In this document: positions 1 through 6,536 of the stretch, one piece after another
Layout: every line of letters starts with the position of its first letter
Position numbering within the stretch: position 1 is the first letter of the stretch
From: Bacteroidales bacterium
GTDB lineage: Bacteria > Bacteroidota > Bacteroidia > Bacteroidales > P3
Assembly (NCBI GenBank): GCA_031260565.1
Contig: JAISLH010000097.1
Location: forward strand, 1 to 36,996
DNA length: 36,996 nt
Direction: 5' to 3'
The notes under the pieces: model-generated
Told to the model about the DNA's origin: nothing
Databases searched by the model: none
Seen by the model: the letters and a program-made list of their open reading frames with translations, nothing else
Position numbers and translations under genes: made by a program

Positions 1-177
1 ATTCTCAAAAGCAAAACTACAACGACTTTCTCTTCAAAAAGGTAATACTTTTACATTCCGCTCCACATTTGCACCAAAGAGGTAAAACTTTATCATTTCT
101 TTTTATACCTCAACCTCTCGCAATCCTTTGCCCTGTTGTAAAAATTAGTAAATTTTAGTTAATTCAACTTTTATTAC
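1..177. other. Upstream flank, no gene assigned
   Basis: No convincing complete gene is visible. On the + strand one frame is open from base 2 to a TAA at 83-85 (27 codons) and could be the 3' end of a gene that begins before the window, but its residues match nothing I recognise. In many Bacteroidota ileS precedes the dksA-like gene; I cannot confirm that from this fragment. Confidence 0.3.
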
Positions 178-185
178 TAACTTTG
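178..185 (+). promoter_or_regulatory. Bacteroidota -7 promoter box for the dksA-like gene
   Basis: TAACTTTG fits the Bacteroidota -7 consensus TAnnTTTG and lies 22 bp before the ATG at 208. No TTG is placed correctly for a -33 box. It probably drives dksA-like, lspA and perhaps the restriction-modification pair. Confidence 0.6.
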
Positions 186-207
186 CAGTCTGAAAAAAAC
201 GTATATA

Positions 208-609
208 ATGAAGATGGAAAACGAGAAAAAAACATTTGTAAAGCGTTACTCTGACGAGGAACTGCAAGAATTTAAGAGTATCATTTTAGACAAATTGAAG
301 GTTGCTAAAGAAAATCTCAGTCAGTTGATTGAAGCTTTTGCAAATGACGCAAACGACATCAGCGACACAAGTCCTACGTTCAAGGTCTTGGAAGAGGGTT
401 CAAGTGTTCGTTCAAAGGAAGATAATGCTCTAATGGCTGCACGTCAGGAAAAGTTCGTTAAGGATTTGGAAGCGGCATTGCTGAGAATTGAAAACAAAAC
501 TTATGGTGTCTGTCGTGTAACAGGGGAGCTTATTCCAAAAGAAAGACTTCGCATTGTGCCACATGCAACGATGAGTGTTGAGGCTAAGTTGCAACAACAC
601 AAGAAATAA
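208..609 (+). CDS. dksA: DksA/TraR-family RNA polymerase-binding regulator, zinc cysteines mostly lost
   Basis: 133 aa. Proteins of this family bind the RNA polymerase secondary channel and, with ppGpp in classical DksA, adjust transcription. The N-terminal part (about 12-95) is helical and charged, with a DTSPTFKVLEEG segment typical of Bacteroidota members. The C-terminal zinc-finger region (about 99-127) keeps the DksA outline (YGVCRVTGELIPKERLRIVPHAT), but only C102 remains of the four zinc cysteines; positions expected to be Cys are T105 and residues around H119-T121. Such a degenerate finger is usual in Bacteroidota, so it is probably functional without zinc. A second ATG at 214 is possible. 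It is followed by lspA after 8 bp, a conserved pairing. The family call is firm; a classical DksA function is not shown. Confidence 0.85.
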   Translation: MKMENEKKTFVKRYSDEELQEFKSIILDKLKVAKENLSQLIEAFANDANDISDTSPTFKVLEEGSSVRSKEDNALMAARQEKFVKDLEAALLRIENKTYGVCRVTGELIPKERLRIVPHATMSVEAKLQQHKK

Positions 610-617
610 GCGGTTGA

Positions 618-1283
618 ATGAAAAAACCTCTTATTCTTATCTTCTTAATCCTTGCTGCCGACCAGATATTAAAAATATGGATTAAGACAAACTTTGCTCT
701 GGGTGAAGAAATTGACCTTATAGGCTCTTGGTGCAAACTTCATTTTGTTGAAAACAAGGGTATGGCTTTTGGTATGGCTTTCGGCGGAGATATGGGTAAG
801 GTTGCTCTTACTACTATACGAATTCTTGCCTCTGCGGCAATATTTTGGTATATCCTCAAATTGGTTAAAAGAGGTGAAAAGAAGGTGCTTATTTATAGCT
901 TTTCGCTTATTTTCTGTGGGGCGATAGGTAATGTGATTGACAGTATCCTTTATGGCGTTCTTTTCTCCGAAAGCACTATCTTTTCAGTAGCTCAGTTTAT
1001 GCCTGCAAACGGCTATGCTCCTGCCTTTCTCGGCAAGGTTGTTGATATGTTTTACTTTCCTATCATTAGCACTACTTTCCCCGAATGGCTACCTTTCGTT
1101 GGCGGCAATAACTTTTCTTTCTTCAATGCGATATTCAATGTTGCCGATGCGTCAATTACAATAGGTGTTGTGTTGCTTATTGTCTATTATTTGTTCATTC
1201 ATAAGGATAAAGAGGCGGAAGCAGAAGCCGATACTTTACAAAGTGTGGAACAAAATGACGACTCGCAAAAACCTAATGAATAA
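618..1283 (+). CDS. lspA: Lipoprotein signal peptidase II
   Basis: 221 aa inner-membrane aspartyl protease that removes signal peptides from prolipoproteins. Family motifs appear in order: AADQILKIW near residues 13-21, ENKGMAF at 45-51, GNVID at 104-108, VVDMF at 141-145 with catalytic Asp D143, and FNVADASITIG at 173-183 with catalytic Asp D177. About four hydrophobic segments are visible. It is longer than the usual 160-170 aa because of an insert at about 115-140, common in Bacteroidota, and an acidic hydrophilic tail from about 196. It starts 8 bp after the dksA-like stop and is followed after only 7 bp by the methylase, so all are probably cotranscribed. Its substrates in this window would include the lipoproteins at 13672-14970 and 32120-32593. 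Confidence 0.95.
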   Translation: MKKPLILIFLILAADQILKIWIKTNFALGEEIDLIGSWCKLHFVENKGMAFGMAFGGDMGKVALTTIRILASAAIFWYILKLVKRGEKKVLIYSFSLIFCGAIGNVIDSILYGVLFSESTIFSVAQFMPANGYAPAFLGKVVDMFYFPIISTTFPEWLPFVGGNNFSFFNAIFNVADASITIGVVLLIVYYLFIHKDKEAEAEADTLQSVEQNDDSQKPNE

Positions 1284-1290
1284 ATAAAAT

Positions 1291-2124
1291 ATGATTGCAA
1301 CACCTCAAAGCCATACAGAGTTCGCTCATTCCAATAAAAAAAAGAAAAAACTTATAGAATGTTTTAACAAGAACGATATTGTGTTATTTCAAGGGAATGC
1401 GCTACAAGAAGAAACATTTCCAATTTCATTTGCCGATTTAATAATAACATCCCCACCCTACAATGTAGGAATAGAATACAATTCTAACGATGATGAATTG
1501 AGTTATGAACAATATCTGATATTTTCAAAGCAATGGATGGAAAATTGCTATCAATGGGCTAATCCACAAGCTCGCTTTTGCCTCAACATTCCTTTGGACA
1601 AAAACAAAGGAGGTCATAGACCAGTTGGAGCAGACTTGACAAAGGTAGCCCAAAGCGTTGGCTGGAAATATAAAACTACTATAATATGGAATGAAGGTAA
1701 CATATCCAGACGTACAGCGTGGGGGTCGTGGAAGTCAGCTTCTGCACCCGTAGTTATAGCTCCTGTAGAACTTATTGTTGTGTTTTATAAAGAAGAATGG
1801 AAAAAAACATTTGGCACAAAAATATCTGATATTTCGGCAGAGGAATTTAAGAATTGGACGCAGGGAGTTTGGGTCTTCAACGGGGAAAGCAAAAAGCGTA
1901 TTGGGCATCCAGCACCCTTTCCACAAGAATTGCCTTACCGCTGCATTAAGCTATTCAGCTACCAAAACGATATGGTCTTTGACCCTTTTGCTGGAAGTGG
2001 AACGACTTTGGTAGTAGCACATAAAACTAATAGGAGAGCCATTGGGTTGGATTTAGACGCACAATACTGCCAGTTAGCTGCAAAAAGATTGAATTTTGAA
2101 GTAAGCACTTTGGATAGATTATGA
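1291..2124 (+). CDS. Type II DNA methyltransferase, beta class (N4-cytosine or N6-adenine)
   Basis: 277 aa. Motif IV (TSPPYNVG, S54-Y57) is near the N terminus and the SAM-binding motif I (FDPFAGSGTT, 230-239) near the C terminus, the order of beta-class amino-methyltransferases. SPPY rather than DPPY favours N4-cytosine methylation, but this motif alone does not decide it. The final stretch (GLDLDAQYCQLAAKRL) is the motif II/III region. The start ATG is 7 bp after lspA and is followed by a Lys-rich segment (residues 16-20). It overlaps the HNH gene by 4 bp (ATGA), so translation is probably coupled. The target sequence cannot be predicted by eye. The pair interrupts otherwise housekeeping genes, which suggests acquisition by transfer. 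Confidence 0.9.
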   Translation: MIATPQSHTEFAHSNKKKKKLIECFNKNDIVLFQGNALQEETFPISFADLIITSPPYNVGIEYNSNDDELSYEQYLIFSKQWMENCYQWANPQARFCLNIPLDKNKGGHRPVGADLTKVAQSVGWKYKTTIIWNEGNISRRTAWGSWKSASAPVVIAPVELIVVFYKEEWKKTFGTKISDISAEEFKNWTQGVWVFNGESKKRIGHPAPFPQELPYRCIKLFSYQNDMVFDPFAGSGTTLVVAHKTNRRAIGLDLDAQYCQLAAKRLNFEVSTLDRL

Positions 2125-2693
2125 CACAAATAGATTTGATTAAGGAGTTCTTTATTAAGAATCCAAACAGAGATATTGCCCACCCAGAAGTTGTAGATTG
2201 GGTTACAGCAGAATGGAAAAAGAAAACAGGAGAAGTTTTTCGTGACCCTGACAGAGGTATTCGTTCTTTGTCTCAAAAAGGTTTTCTAATAAAAGTTGCA
2301 AAGGGGATATATAGGTATGACCCCACTGCTGTAAAGAAGAGAGACTTAGAAGACTTTACAGCAGAGCAGAAAAGGCTTATTTTAGAGAGAGACAATTATC
2401 ATTGCGTGAGGTGTGGTAAAGGAAGAGAGGATGGAGTTGAACTTCAAATAGACCATATTAAACCAAAAGATTTAGGAGGTAAGGCAATAATAGAAAATGG
2501 TCAAGTATTATGTGCTTCATGTAATTTTAAGAAGAAAAATTATAAACAAACAGAAACAGGAAAAAAGATGTTTATAAGATTGTATGAGTTAGCAAAAGCC
2601 ATAAATGATGAACCAATAATTGCTTTCACAAAAGAGGTTTTAGCTGTCTATGAAAAGCATAATATAAATGGACATATAGAGTGGCAGCAATAA
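2121..2693 (+). CDS. HNH restriction endonuclease partnered with the methylase
   Basis: 190 aa. The N-terminal 75 residues look like a winged-helix DNA-recognition domain (LIKEFFIKNPNRDIAHPEVVD, then RGIRSLSQKGFLIKVAKGIYRYD). The C-terminal half is a zinc-bound HNH (beta-beta-alpha-metal) nuclease: C95xxC98, D111-H112 (QIDHIKPKDLGG), N126 and C131xxC134-N135. The Asp-His pair and downstream Asn are the expected catalytic and metal residues. Because it overlaps the methylase start-to-stop (ATGA) and is the same size as small HNH type II nucleases, I infer that it cuts the site the methylase protects. AGA arginine codons and A/T-rich wording are heavy compared with pdxJ nearby. An alternative is an HNH protein unrelated to restriction, which is less likely given the overlap. 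Confidence 0.85.
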   Translation: MTQIDLIKEFFIKNPNRDIAHPEVVDWVTAEWKKKTGEVFRDPDRGIRSLSQKGFLIKVAKGIYRYDPTAVKKRDLEDFTAEQKRLILERDNYHCVRCGKGREDGVELQIDHIKPKDLGGKAIIENGQVLCASCNFKKKNYKQTETGKKMFIRLYELAKAINDEPIIAFTKEVLAVYEKHNINGHIEWQQ

Positions 2694-2724
2694 GGAATAC
2701 AACTCATTAAAAAAAGATTAAATT

Positions 2725-2754
2725 TTGTTGTTTAAGATAAAAGTTGTACCTTTG
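2725..2754 (+). promoter_or_regulatory. Promoter (-33 TTG / -7 TACCTTTG) for the small membrane protein
   Basis: TTG at 2725-2727 and TACCTTTG at 2747-2754 are 19 bp apart, matching the Bacteroidota promoter. The predicted leader to the ATG at 2807 is about 45 nt. Confidence 0.7.
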
Positions 2755-2806
2755 CAGCCTTAAAATAAGCCGTTTATACATAAAACGTTTGTAAAATAAA
2801 GGAAAG

Positions 2807-3031
2807 ATGAAAAAGTTTTTTATATTATTGACGCTAACATTGATGTCGCAGATTTCTTTTGCCCAACCGCCTCATCCGGGCAGTGATTCGGGTAATTCTA
2901 CCGGTAATGGCAGACGACCGGAACGTAATGTTAATGAAATAGACACTCCTATTGCTACGGGAACATCTTTAATTGCAACGCTCGTTGTAGGTTATGCTAT
3001 TCACAGTGTAAGAAAGAAAGAAGATAAATAG
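2807..3031 (+). CDS. Small exported membrane protein, PID-CTERM-like tail
   Basis: 74 aa. A signal peptide (MKKFFILLTLTLMSQISFAQ) is followed by a short Pro/Gly/Ser/Asn-rich linker, then EIDTPIATGTSLIATLVVGYAI, one hydrophobic segment, and a basic end (RKKEDK). The layout of a short linker, a P-I-D-like motif, a transmembrane helix and a basic tail resembles the PID-CTERM group of small Bacteroidota proteins thought to be sorted or processed at the C terminus. The order here is I-D-T-P-I rather than a plain PID, so the match is approximate. It has its own promoter, and its function is unknown. Confidence 0.75.
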   Translation: MKKFFILLTLTLMSQISFAQPPHPGSDSGNSTGNGRRPERNVNEIDTPIATGTSLIATLVVGYAIHSVRKKEDK

Positions 3032-3083
3032 GCTTTTGCCCTCACATAAAAGGGTCTTAATGACACTATAAGCTAATTTTTAG

Positions 3084-3091
3084 TATTTTTG
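3084..3091 (+). promoter_or_regulatory. -7 promoter box for pdxJ
   Basis: TATTTTTG fits TAnnTTTG and lies 20 bp before the pdxJ ATG. No clear -33 TTG is seen at the right distance. Confidence 0.55.
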
Positions 3092-3111
3092 CAGCCTAAA
3101 AACTTATTATT

Positions 3112-3888
3112 ATGGTAAAATTGAGTGTAAATATCAATAAAATAGCCACGCTACGTAACGCAAGAGGTGGCAATATCCCAGATTTGGTGAAGATGGCTCT
3201 TTCTATAGAAAATTTCGGAGCTGATGGCATAACAGTACATCCTCGTCCTGATGAGAGGCATATTCGTTATCAAGACGTGAGAGACTTGAAGCAGGTGCTG
3301 CAAAAGGATTTTAACATTGAGGGTTATCCTTCCGAAGAGTTTATGCAGTTGATAGAGGAGGTGCAACCTACACAGGTTACGCTCGTTCCCGACAAGCCTG
3401 ACGCCTTGACATCAAATGCTGGCTGGGATACAAAAGAGAATGAAGCGTTGTTAAGTGATGTTGTTGCCAGATTGAAGAAAGTAGCACGGGTATCAATCTT
3501 TGTCAATCCTGAACCAGCAATGATTGAAGGGGCAAAGCAATGTGGAGCAGACAGAATAGAGCTTTACACTGAGGCTTATGCCAAAATGTACCTTGAAGAC
3601 AAAGCCGAAGCCATTGCACCTTTCATTCTTGCGGCTAAAACGGCTGAGGAAAACGCTCTTGGGGTCAATGCAGGACACGATTTGAGCTACTATAACCTTA
3701 ACTTCTTTAATAAGAAAATTCCGAACCTATTAGAGGTTTCCATAGGGCACGCCTTAATTTGCGATGCTTTGGAGTTTGGTTTGCGGGACACGATGAATAT
3801 TTATCGCCGTTGCTTACATCGCTCCAAGAAATACATCAATGAGCATTGCCTTTTGACAGAGGAAGACGACAGCGAAGACTTAGGATAA
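3112..3888 (+). CDS. pdxJ: Pyridoxine 5'-phosphate synthase
   Basis: 258 aa TIM-barrel enzyme of the DXP-dependent vitamin B6 pathway. It condenses 1-deoxyxylulose 5-phosphate with 1-amino-acetone 3-phosphate to pyridoxine 5'-phosphate. Strong family segments are LSVNINKIATLRNARGG at residues 4-20, GADGITVHPRPDERHI around 36-51, VTLVPDKPDA in the middle and VNAGHDLSYYNL with EVSIGHALICDAL near the C terminus. The length is slightly above the usual 235-245 aa because of an acidic tail (TEEDDSEDLG). It is monocistronic, with its own -7 box and a strong terminator immediately downstream. Confidence 0.96.
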   Translation: MVKLSVNINKIATLRNARGGNIPDLVKMALSIENFGADGITVHPRPDERHIRYQDVRDLKQVLQKDFNIEGYPSEEFMQLIEEVQPTQVTLVPDKPDALTSNAGWDTKENEALLSDVVARLKKVARVSIFVNPEPAMIEGAKQCGADRIELYTEAYAKMYLEDKAEAIAPFILAAKTAEENALGVNAGHDLSYYNLNFFNKKIPNLLEVSIGHALICDALEFGLRDTMNIYRRCLHRSKKYINEHCLLTEEDDSEDLG

Positions 3889-3906
3889 TACAATATACAG
3901 ACTTAC

Positions 3907-3936
3907 GGGGATAATATCAATTATCCCCCTTTTTTT
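3907..3936 (+). terminator. Rho-independent terminator of pdxJ
   Basis: An 8-bp stem (GGGGATAA at 3907-3914 with TTATCCCC at 3921-3928) and a 6-nt loop are followed by C and a run of seven T. It is 19 bp after the pdxJ stop. Confidence 0.9.
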
Positions 3937-3953
3937 GTGCCTTTTTACCAAAA

Positions 3954-4075
3954 CCAAACTCTGCTTGATTTTCCTAAAGCGGCGTTTCGTGACGCTAAAG
4001 TGGCGTTTCGTGATACTAAAACGCCACTTCAAGAAAATGAAGTGGCGTTTGATTTTTCTGTTACGGCGTTTGGGT
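3954..4075. repeat. 21-nt lattice repeat array, copy 1 (pdxJ-tonB)
   Basis: GGCGTTT cores start at 3981, 4002, 4044 and 4065, spaced 21, 42 and 21 nt, and one inverted core AAACGCC is at 4019-4025. The inverted arm can pair with the left copy (AAGTGGCGTTT with AAACGCCACTT, 11 bp) or the right copy (AAACGCCACTTC with GAAGTGGCGTTT, 12 bp), so the two hairpins exclude each other. The left flank (CCAAACTCTGCTTGATTTTC, 3954-3973) recurs at copies 3 and 4. The array fills the space between two convergent genes and runs into the tonB stop codon. It may also act as a terminator for tonB. Confidence 0.9.
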
Positions 4076-4768
4076 TTAGTTACTCAAAGCAAACTTAACT
4101 TTCATACCAAAGACGTTTCTAACAGGCTTGCCTCTCTGCATTGCAGGTTTCCATTTTGGCATTCCCTTCAAAACTCTTACTAATTCCTCTCCGCAACCGC
4201 CGCCAATATCTCTTAATATCTGAATGTTGGTAAGCGAACCGTCCTTTTCAATAATAAACTCTACCGCAACCTGACCCTCTATCAAAGCACGGCGAGCAAC
4301 ATCAGGATAAACGAGATTCTTCAAAATGTAAGCCATATAACCTTCCTCCAAAGGGAACTCAGCTTGCTGCTCAACAACATAGAATATGTCGTCGTCACCA
4401 CCTCTAAGTACGTCTTCAGGAATTTTAATCTTTGGAATGGTAGGGTTAATGTTTCCTTTTTCTGGATTAAATATGTCATAAATGTCACATCCCGAAACTT
4501 CAATAATGTCATCTACAATAATAAACTCAATAGATGTTGATTGCTCTGGAACATCTACTGGAGGCGGAGGTGTGTTTTCGGTTATTGGCACTTCTCCATC
4601 TAATGTAAATACATTATCAGGACGCACGAATTGTTGTGTATCACCCTTATCAAACGAGCGATACTCAAAGGCAAAGATAGCTACACTAAGGGCAACTACT
4701 AAGCCGATTTCAAAGAACAAACTTTTTTTGTTCTCAAGGTTCTTTCTTTCTGTTTTCTTTAATTCCAT
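4076..4768 (-). CDS. tonB: Energy transducer TonB
   Basis: 230 aa. An N-terminal cytoplasmic stretch (MELKKTERKNLENKKS) is followed by one transmembrane helix (about 17-35), a periplasmic Pro-rich linker (ENTPPPPVDVPEQ, about 64-76), and a C-terminal TonB domain of about 85 residues (LVYPDVARRALIEGQVAVEFIIEKDG, then PKWKPAMQRGKPV and VKFALSN). This couples the proton motive force to TonB-dependent outer-membrane transporters. No ExbB/ExbD or receptor is adjacent, so its partner is unknown. The GGCGTTT repeat overlaps its stop codon region. No clear TAnnTTTG box was seen upstream. Confidence 0.92.
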   Translation of the reverse strand: MELKKTERKNLENKKSLFFEIGLVVALSVAIFAFEYRSFDKGDTQQFVRPDNVFTLDGEVPITENTPPPPVDVPEQSTSIEFIIVDDIIEVSGCDIYDIFNPEKGNINPTIPKIKIPEDVLRGGDDDIFYVVEQQAEFPLEEGYMAYILKNLVYPDVARRALIEGQVAVEFIIEKDGSLTNIQILRDIGGGCGEELVRVLKGMPKWKPAMQRGKPVRNVFGMKVKFALSN

Positions 4769-4988
4769 AAGGCGTTTATTTTTAAAATTGATATTGTTAA
4801 ACTTTCTTTTATATTAAAACGACCATAGTATAATTTTATTGTATAAGGCGAAAAAAATAATTATTCAAACCAACATTTCCTTTAATTATAAACTTTATTA
4901 TTGCCATTTATTATTTTGTCGCAAAAAAGCTAACGACCTTTCTATCAAAAACAAAATTTATTATACTTATCCTTGTTTTAAAACAAAA
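4769..4988. other. A/T-rich spacer upstream of tonB
   Basis: No gene is supported here. The stretch is very A/T-rich and must contain the tonB promoter, but no clean TAnnTTTG box was found. A lone GGCGTTT at 4772-4778 is probably chance. Confidence 0.4.
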
Positions 4989-5030
4989 AAAGCGGCGTTT
5001 CACCTTAGCAAAACGCCGCCTTTGTAACAG
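4989..5030 (-). terminator. metK terminator built from the 21-nt repeat (copy 2)
   Basis: GCGGCGTTT (4992-5000) pairs with AAACGCCGC (5011-5019), a 9-bp stem extended past a one-base bulge by A/T pairs. On the minus strand the hairpin is followed by a T run (TTTTTTTG), as in a rho-independent terminator, 20-60 bp after the metK stop. The two cores obey the same 21-nt unit length as the larger arrays. Confidence 0.8.
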
Positions 5031-5050
5031 GAAGTGCTTAAATCTGTGTT

Positions 5051-6301
5051 TTAAAGATTAAAAGCTGCACGTATTTTATCCACATAGTCCAACTTTTCCC
5101 AAGTATAAAACTCCACTTGCTTCTCTTTCTTTACTCCGTTGTCAATGACGGTTATGGTCTCTTTGTATGGTGTTCTGCCGAAGTGTCCATAAGAAGCCGT
5201 AGGGAGAAAGATAGGGTTCTTTAAGCCCAACCGCTCTATGATTGCATAGGGACGCAGGTCAAATATATCTTTAATCTTCTCTGCTATTTTGCCGTCCGTC
5301 ATCCCTCTTGCCGTGCCATAGGTATTTACATATATCCCCACAGGTTCTGCAATACCTATCGCATAAGAAAGTTGCACCAAAGCCTCACTGCATAAGCCAG
5401 CTGCAACCATATTCTTTGCTATATGACGAGCGGCGTAGGCAGCACTTCTATCTACTTTTGAAGCGTCCTTACCCGAAAACGCACCTCCGCCGTGAGCACC
5501 TCTGCCACCATAACTATCAACGATAATCTTCCTGCCCGTCAAGCCCGTATCGCCGTGAGGACCTCCGATAACAAACTTGCCAGTCGGATTAACGTGAAGC
5601 GTATAGTTGCTGTTAAACAACGCCCTCACCTCAGGCTTGTTTTGTTTAGCAATAACTCTCGGAATAAGTATTTCTCTTACGTCTTTGGTGATGCGTTCCA
5701 ACATCTGTTTTTCTTCATCAAAGTCATCGTGTTGAGTAGAGACAACGATAGTATTAACAGCCTTCGGGGTGTTGTCATCATTGTACTCTATCGTTACCTG
5801 ACTTTTGGAATCAGGACGAAGGTAGGTCATCTGCTTACCTTCTCGCCTTATATCAGCAAGTTCTTTTACCAACATATGAGAAAGGATCAGCGGTAACGGC
5901 ATATAGTCTTCCGTGTCGCAACAAGCGTAACCAAACATCATACCTTGGTCACCTGCTCCTTGTTGTTCGTTGGTAGTGCGTTCAACGCCTTGATTGATGT
6001 CTTGGCTTTGCTCGTGGATTGTTGAAATAATACCGCAAGACTCGCCTTCAAACTTATATTCGCCTTTTGTGTAGCCAATGCGTTTTATGACTTCCCTTGC
6101 CACGTGTTGAACATCAACGTATGCCTCGCTTTTCACCTCTCCGCTTAACACCACAAGTCCTGTGGTAACGAGGGTTTCGCAAGCTACTTTGCTGTTGCTG
6201 TCTTGACGAAGAAATTCATCAAGTAATGCGTCTGAAATTTGGTCGGCAACCTTGTCAGGATGCCCTTCGGAAACGGATTCCGATGTAAAATAATAAGCCA
6301 T
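5051..6301 (-). CDS. metK: S-adenosylmethionine synthetase
   Basis: 416 aa. It makes S-adenosylmethionine from methionine and ATP. Clear signatures are [25 protein letters not shown] at the N terminus, [12 protein letters not shown] (signature 1, about residue 120), [21 protein letters not shown] and [23 protein letters not shown] (signature 2). The start was set at the ATG at 6301, because the open frame extends 30 nt further only to a TTG and the conserved sequence begins at MAYYFTSES. The C-terminal part is slightly longer than the E. coli enzyme, as is usual in Bacteroidota. A long leader (about 120 nt) carries a SAM-II riboswitch-like element, so expression is probably repressed by its own product. 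Confidence 0.97.
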   Translation of the reverse strand: MAYYFTSESVSEGHPDKVADQISDALLDEFLRQDSNSKVACETLVTTGLVVLSGEVKSEAYVDVQHVAREVIKRIGYTKGEYKFEGESCGIISTIHEQSQDINQGVERTTNEQQGAGDQGMMFGYACCDTEDYMPLPLILSHMLVKELADIRREGKQMTYLRPDSKSQVTIEYNDDNTPKAVNTIVVSTQHDDFDEEKQMLERITKDVREILIPRVIAKQNKPEVRALFNSNYTLHVNPTGKFVIGGPHGDTGLTGRKIIVDSYGGRGAHGGGAFSGKDASKVDRSAAYAARHIAKNMVAAGLCSEALVQLSYAIGIAEPVGIYVNTYGTARGMTDGKIAEKIKDIFDLRPYAIIERLGLKNPIFLPTASYGHFGRTPYKETITVIDNGVKKEKQVEFYTWEKLDYVDKIRAAFNL

Positions 6302-6361
6302 TTCTTTAATTTGTATTAAAAAATTAAACAATAGGAAAACTGAATTGAGGGCATCAAAAAA

Positions 6362-6420
6362 GGAATATTTATTTTAGCATTCTTTTTATGTGGTTGCAAT
6401 CAATTCAAATCTCTCCACAA
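6362..6420 (-). promoter_or_regulatory. SAM-II (SAM_alpha) riboswitch candidate in the metK leader
   Basis: Read on the minus strand, P1 is UGUGG (6419-6415) with CCACA (6393-6389). The loop holds GAUUUGA and GAUUGCAA, and the 3' side has AAAAAGAAUGCUAAAA. This order (P1 5' arm, GAUUU, UUGCAA directly followed by the P1 3' arm, A-rich link, GCUAAA) is that of SAM-II RNAs. A GAAU (6406-6403) to AUUC (6366-6363) pairing could form the pseudoknot. It starts about 4 nt after the predicted transcription start and ends 60 nt before the metK ATG. SAM-II elements are best known from alphaproteobacteria but also occur in Bacteroidota. The call is from visual comparison only. Confidence 0.75.
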
Positions 6421-6430
6421 TTCGAGGCTG

Positions 6431-6459
6431 CAAAAGTACAAAAAAAATCAATAAGTCAA
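6431..6459 (-). promoter_or_regulatory. metK promoter (-33 TTG / -7 TACTTTTG)
   Basis: On the minus strand TACTTTTG (6438-6431) is preceded at 18 bp by TTG (6459-6457). The predicted start is near 6424, giving a leader of about 123 nt that contains the riboswitch candidate. Confidence 0.75.
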
Positions 6460-6536
6460 AAAAAATCTAAAAAAAAGATGTAGTTAGCAAAAATAACATT
6501 TCATTTAACTCACTTCTTCGCTATTGGTGGATAACG

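Noticed and set aside
3935-4183. Open frame across repeat copy 1 with basic heptads
   Set aside because: It starts only at a TTG, overlaps the end of tonB on the other strand, and its regularity is explained by the 21-nt repeats lacking stops in that frame.
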